Counted from the stretch's first letter, positions 44,800 to 56,935 are shown. The stretch is 64,000 nucleotides of DNA from Triatoma infestans (GCA_011037195.1 JAAEAF010014816.1:37659-101658); one strand, 5' to 3'. Program-made: numbers and translations. Notes: generated from the sequence alone by a model not told the origin.

Positions 44800-46862
44800 T
44801 ATTTTAAGAAAATGATTTTACAAATTTAGCAATAAAATTTCATATTTTAAGAAACCATATCCCTGGTGATTTAGTAAATACTTTTCAAAAGAGCAGGTCT
44901 AGTGATGTTACCAGAACTTGCCAGAGATAGCAGCACTGTATAATCTGCTTCTTTTTTTTTATGTTAAAAAATAAAAAACTTATTTTAATTCAAAATAATT
45001 AAAGATAATTTGAGGGACTTTCATTTCATTCCACAATAATTGAACAAGTTTGAGGAATCATAAACTGAATCATATTAAGATATTTTTCAGAAATTTGTAG
45101 CAGCTAATTTCATTAAACAAAAATTTTAAATATCCAGTTTCATTGTAATAAAGCAAACTTAGCAATAATATTTTTAATTGAAGTAAATTGAAATAAAATA
45201 AAAAATAAAAAAAATTATAGAAAAGAATAAATTTATTTATTATTAATAACCCTCTTTTCCAACTTTGCATAAATTCTTATTTTATTAAACTTTCTTAGTA
45301 AGATTTCCCAAGTTTTCCTCTCGCAGGAAATTTGTATCTGCTATATTTAAGATCACTTTTTTCGAATATTCCAAAAGAATGCTTTGAGATTCATTTTTTT
45401 TTTGTAAACTTTTTTTCTGAAAAAGTGGTGTTTAATTAATTTTTATTTAAAGTCAGAAAATGTCTTTCACTTTGTGGCAGACTGCCCCATCTTTAAAGAG
45501 TTTAGATTACGTCTTTTCAAAAAATCAACTCTGTCAGAAGTAGAATTTTTCGTGTTATTAAATGGATCTGATTGGGCTCAACTTAGGTTTGTACATTAAA
45601 TATGCATTATTGTATAGAAATATGTTAGTAAAAGAATTTAATTTCTATATTTTTATTTCTTGTGTATTTTATTAAAAGCGTGTCCTTTTTGCTTTATGAG
45701 TTATGAGTTTTTTATTTTTGTAAAATTAATTTCACCAGGAGTGAACACTGACAGATGGTTTAATTGACCATGTCATAAGATGTGTAGTTTTTATTTTTTA
45801 TTTTTTCACAAAATGTAAATATCATTATAAATAAAACATCTTTATTTATGTATCTACCTATCACCCTCTTTTTTTTTTTTATATCACCTTCATTAACATT
45901 TATGTACATCTATTTCCCCCGAATTAGAAGGTGGACATTGTTTATATTTCCGTCCTTAACTTCTATAAATATAAATGAAAGATACTCGGCATAAATTTAT
46001 CGATGCTATTGCTGAAATTGATAATATTTTTACCGTTATCGTTAGAGTATTATTGGAATTTCTATTTTTCTTCGACATTAAGGAAAAAGATAACACAAAG
46101 CGGTCCTCTTTCTTATAGTACCCTACCCAGTAATCCTCTCCTCAGTTTCACTTCTTTTCTTATTTTTTTGTTTCTTTGTGTGGATTAAAACAAAAAAAAA
46201 ATCTGAAATCCAAGTATATTCTATGTCATCAGAATGATTCCTTTGGAACGAAGGACATTTTATTCTATTACAGAAATTCAACAACTTTGCTTAAAGGAGA
46301 ATGATTTTAATATGCAAATTTCAGCTATTACCAGCCTTAACTTCAAGCTTCCCAAGAGATAGTAACATTAATTATTCAAAATTATATTGAGTTTTATTGA
46401 GCCTCCTCCATTTAGGTTATTTCGTGGCTTTGCTTACTAATAAGAAAGATTAATTTGTTTTGCCACATTCCTTGTTATACTTCAAATATTATCTTAGATA
46501 CTTTTTGGTAGTTAGTTTAGCCCCTTCCCAAATTTTAAAAAAATCGAATCTACATTTGGGCCGGCGTTGGTTCTTTTTTTTCCTTTTATTTCTCGAAGCT
46601 CCTCAGTGATTATGGAACTGGCGGGGAGGCAGAATCCTCAGAATAAGCTGCCACGGGCCTTGGGTGTGAAGCCTCCTATTAACCGAAATATTAAAATGCG
46701 TTTTCTAAATTTGTTTACATATTTAAAAGTTGTCCAGAAAACATGACAATCCTTCACATTACTAAGTTTACTGAACAGAATAATATGTTTTAAAAAAAAT
46801 AAATACTTTCAAAAACGCGGGGATAAAACGCTACAAGTGTATTTTATCTTATAATGTAATTT
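44800..46862. other. Anonymous AT-rich sequence
   Basis: A small GC-richer island at about 46558-46680 (GGGCCGGCG, then GGCGGGGAGGCAGAATCCTC) stands out but is not recognised. No coding region supported. Confidence 0.35.
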
Positions 46863-46945
46863 TTACTTTCTCTTACTCCTTAGTAAGAAGAAGTATTGTC
46901 AATTTTTTCAATTTGAGTTTTCACCAGAAATAATTTTTTTTTTAA
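46863..46945 (-). repeat. Helentron-like repeat, 3' terminal fragment
   Basis: Reverse complement of the terminal hairpin region: TACTTTCTCTTACTCCTTAG then GAAGTATTG and GAGTTTTCACCAGAAAT. Confidence 0.65.
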
Positions 46946-47475
46946 CAGAGTAAATTTTAAGGGAAATAGTGTAATTAAAATGGAAATTAATGACTGTATA
47001 ATCATTTATATGTTGTCATCACTTATGTAATAAGTGGATAATAAGCTTATCAGATTTAATCAAGATAATTAATTTCATTTCTCAGTTACTGCATCTTTTT
47101 TTAATTGCACTATTTAAAAGCGTTAAAATACTTCTAAAACATTGTTAAAAAAATGGTCAATACGATTAGAATTATTATTAATAAAATTACTGAGGAATTA
47201 GAATTTCATATGGATATACTTTTCCTTGGCAAATTCTTTTATAAGAACTTTATTTTTAAGGTAAGTAAAATTTTTAATCAGTGGAAGTGGAAGGTTGGAT
47301 TAATTCATGCAAATTACTTTGTGTATTTTCTCTTAATCCAATAGATATTTTTACCTTTAGTAGAATTTGGTACTTTTCGTTGAATATGCTTTCTCCTCGG
47401 CTGATTTAATAAAATTTTATAATCAAAACAAAATGTACTGATATCAATATAAAAGTTCTGAAGTAAACTTTTTAC
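46946..47475. other. AT-rich spacer
   Basis: Nothing recognised. The short frame 47153-47344 is low complexity. Confidence 0.35.
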
Positions 47476-47856
47476 ATAATTTATACTTGTTTCTGGTGTT
47501 CGTTACGACCGCTGTATTCAATGTTGAAAATGGATTTTGAGGTTCGGTCATACAATAGAACTCTTTTTTAAATTTCTACCGACGTTTTGGCAAATTTGGT
47601 AAAAATTTTATAGTTAGAATTCCAGTAGTAATTAATCTAGAATAACCTGTGACATATCATCAACAAGTGTTAAGTACACTTAACCAAGTACACTTGGTGA
47701 TGATATGTAACAGGTTATACTAGATTAATTACTACTGGAATTCTAACTAAAAAATTTTTACCCTGAAGAAGGCAATAAATTTGCCAAAACGTCGGTAGCA
47801 ATTTAAAAAAGAGTTCCTCCGAACCTCAAAATCCATTTTCAACATAATTTATACTT
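47476..47856. mobile_element. Foldback ribozyme element, family A, copy 3 (compact)
   Basis: A 13-bp direct repeat (ATAATTTATACTT) at 47476-47488 and 47844-47856 brackets 355 bp. It begins GTTTCTGGTGTTCGTTACGA and ends CCATTTTCAAC. The two arms (about 175 bp each) are inverted copies meeting near 47667. It has no spacer, so it is nearly a pure palindrome. The right arm has CTGAAGA, a GGCAA/TTGCC hairpin, then AAA-ACGT-C (47764-47797); the G of the GAA box is changed to A. The left arm has lost the CTGANGA side. Confidence 0.88.
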
Positions 47857-48374
47857 TGTGCCTGGTGCCTTTCATGGTGTTGCTTTAGAGTTCCCCTATG
47901 CCGTGGGAGTGATTGGTTACTGGACATAGAAAAAGATAACACAAGGAACATGTAAATAGCTATCGTTGCCATTGTGGGAGGGACCTGAAACTGCAGAACA
48001 TATTTATTTTGGAATATCGCTTTTACGATAATTTCAGAATACGAAAGTGGGCGAGCTATCCGCGACACTCTTCCGTAATTGTTGGAAAAATTACAGCAAT
48101 TGTTACAGTTTTTGATGAAATAAGTTTGACCAAAAATGGTGTTCCACGTTGAAAATTATGGTTAGAAAAACATATACCTTATATGTTTTTACCTTTACAT
48201 TCATGAAATATAATGGGAAGATCTTTTTTTATTAATTTAACTGATTTTAATTCAATGTTGTACTAAATATGAAAATTCTGTACATTTTGAAATATTATTA
48301 ATAATTAGTCATATTACTGATTAATAAAATTAGCATCCGGAGCTAGTCTTTAATACGAGATGACTCCTAAAGGG
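47857..48374. other. Spacer
   Basis: Contains an 80-residue minus-strand frame (47826-48068) without recognisable content. Confidence 0.35.
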
Positions 48375-49312
48375 TACGAGGCATGTCCAGAAAGTAAGTG
48401 TACTGAGGCTCTCACGGCCGGAGAGATTTTGTTTTCGACATGTTGGCTACACTATCGTGTAGCCTGATTCCTCTCCTCCGCAACGAGACCGGTTCGAGGT
48501 CAGTACGTTGAGAACTGTCGACGCGAAGATACGTTTCGTGAAAAATGTCAATCCAATCTCCCGCCAAGTGTGAAATATTCAAGGTTGGGCAAGAGTTTTT
48601 GAGACGCTACAAACTCCATGGAGATGAATTTCTCTGCTCCATCATTATTGGAGATGAAACTTGGGTTGCACACTACACACCTGAAACCAAAAGGCAGTCT
48701 CAACAGTGGCGTCACACCTCTTCACCCTCCGTCAAAAAGTTAAAAACCACAATTTCAGCCAAGAAAATCATGGCATCCGTGTTTTGGGACTGTCAAGGCA
48801 TAATTTTAATTGAATATATGCCTCAAGGGGAGACCATCAACTCTGCAAGATACTGTGAGACCCTAAAAAAATTGCGGAGGGCGATTCAGAACAAAAGGAG
48901 AGGCATGCTGACAAAGGGAGTCTGCCTGCTGCACGACAATGCCAGACCACACACTGCTTGCCTCGTTTAAATGGGATGTCCTGAACCATCCCGCGCATTC
49001 CTCTGATCTAGCACCTTCAGATTACTATCTCTTTATCTCCCTGAAGCTGCACATGGGTGGAAAAAGGTTTTCAACCGACGAGGAAGTGAAAGGGGAGGTG
49101 GTGAAGTGGACGAAGGGGTTGGCGGGAAACTACTTCGAGGAAGGCATCAAAAAATTAATACCCCGCTTCACCATCTGCATTGAGAGGAATGGTGACTATG
49201 TCGAAAAATAGCTTACATATGTACTAATGTAACCAGGTAATTTTTTTGTTCAAATAAAGATTTGTTTAACCTACAAAAATTCAGTACACTTACTTACTGG
49301 ACATGCGTCGTA
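48375..49312 (+). mobile_element. Mariner transposon, internally deleted, intact ends
   Basis: Flanked by TA (48375-48376 and 49311-49312). Terminal inverted repeats of about 30 bp: the left end, starting CGAGGCATGTCCAG, and the reverse complement of the right end, starting CGACGCATGTCCAG, differ at only two positions. Length is 934 bp against about 1.3 kb for a complete mariner. The intact ends mean it could in principle still be mobilised by a transposase supplied from elsewhere. Confidence 0.93.
48545..49211 (+). pseudogene. Mariner transposase with internal deletion and frameshift
   Basis: The first frame (48545-48970) begins MSIQSPAKCEI, the expected mariner N-terminus, then jumps directly into the middle of the protein (EFLRRYKLHGDEFL), so about 100 residues including the helix-turn-helix DNA-binding part are deleted. 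It continues through GDETWV (first catalytic Asp) and KGVCLLHDNARPHTA (second Asp). A frameshift near 48955 moves the rest to the frame 48939-49211, with HPAHSSDLAPSDYYLF (third Asp), giving the mariner D,D34D order. It ends NGDYVEK. Without DNA binding and in two frames it cannot be functional. Confidence 0.92.
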
Positions 49313-51423
49313 ATTAAACTACCATATAAATTAACATACCACAAAGTTAAATTATTATACCTAAGTTTTAATTTAAATAATAGTTAATTACTAAAATAAG
49401 CATTTTCATTCTTACTTTCTATAAAATTCCATTATGAATTTAAATAATTCATCCATATACAAATATTCAGTTTATTAATTAACTATGAATTAAAACTTAA
49501 TTGCTGAATCGATATTAAATTGGGAAGTTCAGTACCAATGAGATGACTAAAGCAATCAATTTACAACTTCATCACATGTTACATATGTATGCAAGAGTTA
49601 TATCAGCAATTAATGGAAATTTGAATATACTCGCTACACACATATCGTACACTAACTCAATGAAATTACTACATAGAAAACATGTTATATTGGTTTAATT
49701 GTGATCCAATAAATACAAATCTGCTTTAAAACCTATTGGAGCTTCGATGAGGACAAATACTAATACATTTAGTTTATAGTATTTGGGAAAATATGCAAAA
49801 AAATTACTTTTTGTTTTAATTTGTTCTTGTTTGAATTTTTAATGTCATATTAGACAATAACTTTATTTAAAAGTTATTTGAATTTATTTATTGGTGATTA
49901 TAAAAATAAAACCGACTAAACAAATGAAAATAAAAATTACAATGCATAATTTTAAAATGACCATTTTTGTCCAAAAATAAATGGACAAGATTTTTTTTGA
50001 TTTATGGCTAAAATTTTAAGGCAGCATTATACAAAAATATGATCATATATACATTTAGAAACAATTACTAAACTAATCATGATATTAAATACCAAGAACT
50101 TCATGTTGTTCTGAAATGTTGTGAATCGAGTCTTACTTAATATCTGGCCTTGAAATCAAGATGTGAATATTTCTTCCAGTCTCCCATCGTTCATTGATTG
50201 GATCCTCAGTGTTGAAAATCAACAGGATTTTTTTGTCCGTCTGCTTAATTTTTATAGCCATAAAATGGGTTTTCAGGCTTTGCTCATGCAGAATCTTTGA
50301 TTTTTTTTTTTGAATTTGTATGACCCAAAAACCTTATTGTCAGAAGTGGTGGCGGTACCTAAACGCAATATCAAGTATCAGATATCTACTATTCTCCATT
50401 TTTGAGACAATTCATTCAAATATACATGTGATTAGACCGTATGAAGAAAGTCAAACTTAGGGAATTTGAAAACACGTAATTCAGCTGAAAGCTAAATTTA
50501 TCAAAATTTGATATGATCGTCATGTTATAGCAAATAAAATTAAGTAAAAAAGACATCTTACGGTGGACAATGAATTTTGCGCTAAAAAAATAGACAAAAT
50601 TTTAGTTTTGCTCTCAAATTATGGGTACCTCACACCATGCCAAACAGATCAAAACAAAAGTTGGAAATTCTCTGAATAATATAGTCTCTTGCAAATTAGA
50701 AATAAGCATGTTTTTTTTTGTACTTTGCATTCAGTAGAGACTACAAAATCGAGATTTATTGCTTTATTGCTGGGCGAAAAGTCCTTTAAAGCGTGCCGTC
50801 CTATGGGAAATTACCTTAAAGTAAAAAAAATTTTTGTTTTTTTCGTAATATATTTCTAGACTGTTAAATTAATGTTTCATATTACTCAATTTTCATTTCG
50901 AAAAAAAATGTTGCTTTTAAAGAGAAAAACAAAAGTAAACATACCCTTTCTTGATCCTCTCCCCTGGGTGCGCTCTTGGGTGGTAGCTAAAGATAAAGTT
51001 ACAAAATTAATCATTTAATGGTGTTCTGTATTTAATAAAAAAAATTTTTAACAATAATGTTAAAAAGCAATGCTTCAAGGTATTACTATATTTTGATAGA
51101 AATTAAATATTAATAAAAAAAAAAAATATATTTTAAAATATTTTGAATTTTATTCTGTTCTCACGAAATATGTGATCCATTTACAAAATAAAAAATTTGA
51201 GTGAATAAAAACGCTCACACTACTTCACAACACTCTAATTAATATAATTTCATGAAGAATTTCATTAATAATGTTACAATATTTAGCCAGACTGATCATA
51301 AAAATGATGGCGGGGATTTTAATTGTATACCTGAGCGGCCTTATGTCAAAATCAAGTAAGCTTGTGCAAATTTAAATTTAAACTAACTGTCAGATTTCAG
51401 ATACCCCTCTAAAATCAATTTTT
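49313..51423. other. AT-rich sequence with a diverged Helentron-like piece
   Basis: 50335-50530 (plus) follows the terminal module of the Helentron-like family in diverged form (GTGGCGGTACCTAAACGCAA, CTCCATTTTTGAGAC, AAAATTTGATATGATCG). The rest is anonymous. Confidence 0.4.
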
Positions 51424-51775
51424 TACTTTCTCTTATTCCCTAGTAAGAGGAAGTATTGTAATCGTGTTAAATTTTCGATATCGAGTTTTCACAGGAAATA
51501 CACGTTTTGAGATCCCCTGAATACAAAAAAATCCTATACACGTTTTTAGAACCCTGTGGTGTTTATAGAATGGTCTGTGCGTGCGTGTGTGTGAAACAGC
51601 ATTGCTCAAAAATGAAAAATCGTAGAAAGATCAAACCTGATATTCCGTTTCGATATTACCATGGGATATGACAGTAAGTTATCTGTCAAAATTCCTCAAC
51701 CGAAAGTACCGCTTTACCGGATGTTTTTCTTTTTCACTTTTTTGCGATATTCTCCAAAATGTCTCCAACGAATCA
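51424..51775 (-). repeat. Helentron-like repeat, truncated copy with 3' hairpin
   Basis: Reverse complement of the family 3' end: TACTTTCTCTTATTCCCTAG and TAAGAGGAAGTATTG (hairpin), GAGTTTTCACAGGAAATACA, a GTGCGTGCGTGTGTGTG microsatellite and CAAAATTCCTCAACCGAAAG. Breaks off where the foldback at 51776 begins. Confidence 0.72.
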
Positions 51776-52372
51776 TTTGTTTTTTGCCTTCTTCTTCGAC
51801 AATGGAATGAAAATTCAGAGTTTTCTCTTCATAGCTCACATAAATTATATGTAAGTAATAAGTTAGAAATAACTTAATTTCTTGCATTTTTTTTTTTAAT
51901 AACAAATTTTTATTTCACAATTTGATAATTTATGAAATACCAACGAAGGGAAAATTAATAAAAAAATTCTATAATGGTTTTTTTCCAAAGAAATAATTAG
52001 TTATAAATAATTAACCAATCACAGAGTAGAAGAGAAGGTGACAAAAGTGGATATGTTTTAACATGGTAAAGTTTACATTTCTTACTATGTTTGGCGTAAC
52101 ACACACCGACATTTCACCCGTTCTCTTCTACAGTGTAATTGGTTAATTATTTATGCTAATTATTTCTCTGAAAAAACAAGTTTAGAATTTTTTTACAAAT
52201 TTTCTTCTCCGAAGGTAATTTATAAATTATCAAATTATGAAATAAAAATTAAAAAAAAATAAAAATGCAAAAAATCAAGAAAGTAAAAATTCAGAATTTT
52301 TATTCCATTGCTAAAAAAGAAAGCAAAAGAGAATTAGGCAAAAATGCAATTTCGCCATTTTGTATTTAGCCG
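51776..52372. repeat. Long imperfect palindrome (foldback/MITE-like)
   Basis: Inverted arms centred near 52075. 51903-52050 is the reverse complement of about 52105-52250 (AATTTGATAATTTAT, AAAAAAATTCTA, AGAAATAATTAG, AATAATTAACCAATC and TAGAAGAGAA all have inverted partners). The similarity continues outwards (GCATTTTT; CAATGGAAT near 51800 against ATTCCATTG near 52306). No protein or ribozyme motif seen. Boundaries and target duplication could not be fixed. Confidence 0.75.
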
Positions 52373-52608
52373 TTTATACTAATGAAACAAAATAAAATTG
52401 ATGTTAAACACCCAAAAAATTTTCTCCAAGGAATTCACAATATTCAGTTAAAAAAACTTTTTTGGAGTTTTTAGCTTTATTCATTGTATTGTCCGTAATC
52501 GTATGTAGATGGCGCAGTCCACAAAGTATTTGAAAGAGATGGAATGTAAAGAGTTCGATAAACTACAGACTATGTGACTATGTAAATTGGAGTGAGATAA
52601 AGTCTTGT
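52373..52608. other. Spacer
   Basis: Nothing recognised. Shorter than 300 bases. Confidence 0.3.
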
Positions 52609-52760
52609 GAGTGTTTCACATGAGATGTTCTATTTACATCGAGTGTTTCACGTGAGATGTTCTATTTACATCGAGTGTTTCACATGAGATGTTCTATTTA
52701 CATCGAGTGTTTCACATGAGTTGTTCTATTTACATCGAGTGTTTCACATGAGATTTTCTG
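52609..52760. repeat. 32-bp tandem repeat, about 4.7 copies
   Basis: The unit starting GAGTGTTTCACATGAGATGT repeats at 52609, 52641, 52673, 52705 and 52737 (partial). Copies differ at one or two positions (for example CGTGAG in the second, GAGTTG in the fourth), with exact 32-bp spacing. Confidence 0.95.
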
Positions 52761-52779
52761 TTCATCAACTACACATACA

Positions 52780-52908
52780 AAAAACTACAACTTTTATTGG
52801 AAACATTTCTACGGGGAAAATTCATTTAAGGGCACTTTTGGGGGAAGGGTGGTGGAATTCTAGTTTCCTCTAAAGTGCTATTTCAGTTCAACAATATGCT
52901 ATTCAATT
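52780..52908 (-). repeat. Helentron-like repeat, internal fragment
   Basis: Reverse complement of the unit core: ACAAAAAACTACAACTTTTA, GGGGAAAATTCATTTAAGGG, CTCTAAAGTGCTATTTCAGT. Both ends missing. Confidence 0.65.
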
Positions 52909-52914
52909 CTGTCA

Positions 52915-53650
52915 ACTAGATAGATAATGCCTTTATTATTACAATAATTACTCTGTACAAATATACATAAAAAGAAAATATTTACAAAGACTACGCTTGG
53001 TCGTAGATCATCAGCGTGAGTTTGATAATGCCTTTACAATATAAATAACATCTTCGCCATTAAATATAATGAAACAGTATAGCAATAGATAAATAAACAA
53101 ACAAATAAGTAAAAAAACTAAAGGAATAAACTAAATAAATAAATTTACCAAATTATTTAATTAATTTCACCAAATTGTTTTACGCAATTTAAAGAAAGTG
53201 ACTAGGCAAAATTCAAACGAATATTAGTAATTAGATTATTAGTAATTAAATTCAGATATAAGACGTATCTAGATATTTCCAGGCCTCTCTACAATATTTA
53301 ATTAGAGGTAACCATCCTATAAATCCATTTAAATACAGCATTACCTCTTCCAAAGAGAGGCTAATCTTATTTTAAAGTATCTCAGTCTAAATTCTTTGAG
53401 GCAGGGACATTCAGCAAAAAAATTGGTATAAGTTTTCAATCTCAGACATATTACACAGAGAGCACATATTCAAATACATTAACTCTCCCCTGGCCTTAAT
53501 TACCCAGCTAATGTAATTTGTTGGCAGATTAACCATTAAGATTTAATTCTTTGATTAATATCTGTGTAGTGGAATAGTTTATTGGATGATCTGATCCCAC
53601 CGTGATACCACCAGATGTAGTGGAATCGTTTAATGTGATACCTGAGGTAT
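52915..53650 (-). pseudogene. LINE 3' end with Cys/His motif
   Basis: On the minus strand the C-terminal segment reads LPTNYISWVIKARGELMYLN, CSLCNMSEIENLYQFFAECP and LKEFRLRYF (plus coordinates about 53365-53530), the pattern of the C-terminal CxxC-H-C motif of LINEs, with the His replaced by Gln. It ends at about 52927 with AATAAAGGCATTATCTATC, a poly(A) signal-like end also seen at 12.7 kb. Stops are present downstream of the motif. The clade is not determined. Confidence 0.65.
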
Positions 53651-54117
53651 GTAGTAGATGTCTTGAAGAGGGCGGAAGTTAGTTTAGATATTTTTGGAAT
53701 TTAGTGCTCGAATTACTAACACGGAAATTATAAAAATAGACTGTATTTGTACATTAATTTAAACGTGAGTGATGGTAACTATTAACAAGAAATACTTAGA
53801 AATAAATAGAACATAAATAACTAATAATTTAAAATGATTAAGATAAATGAACTAAGATGCACAACTAAAGGTAATAAGTATAAATAAAAACTGTATAGGG
53901 ACGCGTAAACTGCTGTTCGTATAATAGCGAAGACGTATTGAAGTATAATCGTTTAATCATCCCCTCTTCCAATCGGGCGAAGTTTATATTTTAGTGTTGG
54001 CCACACTCACACCAAGACATCTGAGTGTTGGCCACACTCACACCAAGACATCTGTCCTAGTGTGCGGACCTTGTGCGACTTTGGTTAGTTTGGTGACCAC
54101 CGATTTAGGACCCGACA
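53651..54117. other. Spacer with a 31-bp tandem duplication
   Basis: AGTGTTGGCCACACTCACAC onwards, 31 bp, is present twice without change at 53993-54023 and 54024-54054. Confidence 0.7.
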
Positions 54118-54162
54118 GTTGGTCATCTGTCAAAATTCCTCAACTGGAAGTGCCACGCTAGG
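54118..54162 (-). repeat. Helentron-like repeat scrap
   Basis: GTCATCTGTCAAAATTCCTC followed by AACTGGAAGTGCCAC is the reverse complement of the terminal-module start. Confidence 0.5.
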
Positions 54163-54934
54163 TCAGTGGCCAGCCTTAGCGGTGCTTGCTTTGATGTAAG
54201 GGTATTTACCCTTGGTTTGTTTGTTTGCCCGCGGCCTCGTCTTGAAGTCAGGCAGCTGGCTAGGCCACTAGTTGTAAATTATTCTTTCTTTGTTATAAGG
54301 TTTGACATTGCTATGACTTTGCCATGTCATTACATCTGCCTGATGATGAATTCAATGCTCCTGAGATACAGTCCTGTCAAAAAAGAATGAGTAATTTGGA
54401 TTAGATCAATTTTAAATTAGATGGCCATAAATCTGTATTATTTAAATTAAAATTCATTTCCATTTCATATTTAGAAATAGTAATTATTTACTTCCTTGTA
54501 TCAAAGTATATTGCGGTTCAGTTTTCCTAAGTAATTATTTGGGGTGTCTGTAAATCGGGAAATTTAATAGTTTATATATATGTAATTGAAATAAAGCTGA
54601 AATGTGTCAGTTCTGTCAAGTAAATAATATTAATAAAAATTATATAAGTTGCCAAATTCCCAGTTTGAAAGAAAATCTTTAGATAGGAAGTGCGACTGAA
54701 CTGAATAGGCTTTTCAGATGTTTTTTTTTTGGATTTTCTTCATAAAAATGCCGACGGTTTGAAACACTAATAAGAATTGTAATTGTGAAGAAAATTTGCC
54801 ATTTCGCAGTATGAGAAAGTTCTTTATTTTAAAGTACTAATAGCATGTTTACAAGTGAAATATCATTATTAATTGTATAATAAATAAATTTTCGTATTCT
54901 GAAGAACTTGAAACATAATTTTCTTGGTAAAAAA
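54163..54934. other. Anonymous sequence
   Basis: The 74-residue frame 54166-54390 has no recognisable content. Confidence 0.35.
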
Positions 54935-55919
54935 TCTGGTGTGAAAACTCACACAACTTTCTCTTACTCCAGTTCTCAAAATTATAATTGACAAATTTTA
55001 TAGCTAGTGTACCAAATTTAATGAAATTCGTCGAAAACTGAAAAAACTGTTCAGTAAAATCGCACTTCCGGTTTACTAATTTTCTTGAAACTCGGAATTT
55101 TGGCTATTTATTTATTTTTAATTTATTTTGTTTGGATGACAGAATTGTATAATCAACTATGATAGCACTTTAGAGAAAAATATAATCCCACCTCCTCCTT
55201 CAAAAGTGCCCTCAAATGAATTTTCCCAGATAAAAGTTTTAAAAAGAAGCTGTAGATCTTTGTATGTTTAGTTTATATACGTAGTTTCAAGAAAATCTTC
55301 GGAGCAATTTTTGAGAAAATCGCCAAAAAGTGAAAAAAAAATCATTTAGTAAAGTGGAAAAGTAAACGCACTTCCGGTAATCCGATTTTATTCAAACTCG
55401 GAATTTCAACAACATATTTAATTCTAATCAACATTATTTAGATGACAGAATTATCTAATAAACTGAAATAGCACTTTAAATGAAAACCTAACCCCCCCTC
55501 CCCAAAAGTGCCCTTAAATGCATTTTCCTGGAGAAATGTTTCAAATAGAAGTTGTAGCTCTTTGTATGTGTAGTTGATATACTAAGTTTGAAGAAAATCG
55601 TTGGAGCCATTTTTGAGAAAAACGCAAAAACGTAAAAAAAAAAAACAACTAGTAAAGTGGCACTTCCAGTTGAGGAATTTTGACAGATGACCCACTGTCG
55701 GGTCCTATGGTGATAACTAAACGGAATCTCAAGTTGGAACTTTCTACGATTTTTCGTTTTTGAGCTATGCTGTTCACATACATACACACACTCACAGACC
55801 ATTTGCTAAAAACCACTTTTTTTTTACTCAGGGGACCTCAAAACGGATATTTCCGGTGAAAACTCAATATCGAAAATTTGACAGGATTACTACTAGGAGT
55901 AAAAAACTAAGAGAAAGTA
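54935..55919 (+). mobile_element. Helentron-like non-autonomous element, copy H4
   Basis: Starts TCTGGTGTGAAAACTCACAC, with subterminal CTTTCTCTTACTCC. CGCACTTCCGGT marks recur at about 55061 and 55366 (305 bp apart), and a third CACTTCCAGTTGAG at about 55660. A short ACATACACACACTCACAG tract and the 3' module follow. The terminal hairpin is altered (CTACTAGGAGTAAAAAACTA), and GAGAAAGTAAAAAA is duplicated just after the end. Confidence 0.66.
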
Positions 55920-56429
55920 AAAAAACTTAAGAGAAAGTAAAAAACTCTGTTTCTAAATTTGACAATTGCAATAGTTCTCTTATTGCAGTAAGTGAAGGAT
56001 AGAAGTTTTGTGTAAAAAGTTAGAAAATAAGTTACAGTTGTAATTGCCGTCATGAAACTAAATGTGAATTCTCTCACAATGGACGTCCATCAAATTAATG
56101 GCTGCTGGATTTAAACAAAGAAAGTCGCTATCCGCCTGTAATTTGTCTTCTAAGCACCAGTATAAAAATCTAACCTGTACACAATTGTATAGGTTGGCAT
56201 TTTATTTCTTTATATCTACAATAATAATCATGAACTAACCACTAAATCACGAAGATAATATCATTACACCCACAACAGTTGATTAATATGAGATTAAATG
56301 AGATTTTTTTATTCTCTAGAGATTAGGAAAAAAAAATATGAAGTGAAACACATCCAAATTTTCTTTAAAAATGCAATGTGCACAAGGGAGACTTGCGTGG
56401 GAATGTCCTCTGTTAAAAAACAAACAAAG
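55920..56429. other. Anonymous sequence
   Basis: Nothing recognised. Confidence 0.35.
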
Positions 56430-56935
56430 CTTGTGCAGCTTAAATTTAAACCTCCTCTGACAGATCCCCTCCCTAACTGTCTAAAGTCAATTTTTTTCGT
56501 TCAAAATGTTACAAATAAAAGTGATACGTTTTTATCTAGGCTGTGGAGCATTCCAAGTTAAAAAAATTCGTTGCAGCCGTTTTCTGAGAAAAAATTACAA
56601 ATCACTGAAATACCTATTCTTGTAAAGTCGCATTCAAATTTGGAATTCTAGCAATATTATGTAGGTGGTAAAAATCATTATATTGTATTGAAGTGGCACT
56701 TTAAAAGAAAAAGTATAACGTTACTCCCCCTCCCCCCACCGCCTAAGAATAACCCGAAAAAAATGTTTCAAATAAAAGGAGATAGTTATTAATGTGTATA
56801 AATAGTATACGAAATTTGAAAAAAAAATGGAGCTTTTTTCGATAAAATCGTACTTTCGGTTGTGATGGATTTTGACCGAAACCTTCATGCCAGATGTGGT
56901 GCTAGTACTTATTTAAATGGAATTTCAATAGCATT
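56430..56935 (+). repeat. Diverged Helentron-like relative
   Basis: Keeps the family order (CAGCCGTTTTCTGAGAAAA, GTGGCACTTTAAAAG, ATGTTTCAAATAAAAG, GTACTTTCGGTTGTGATGGA) with heavy divergence. A related fragment lies at 61590-61800. Confidence 0.5.

Noticed and set aside
46558..46680. SINE or gene fragment in a small GC island
   Set aside because: No A or B box, no second copy in the window and no recognisable frame.
52609..52760. CRISPR array
   Set aside because: The 32-bp units are directly adjacent with no spacers, and the DNA is eukaryotic.
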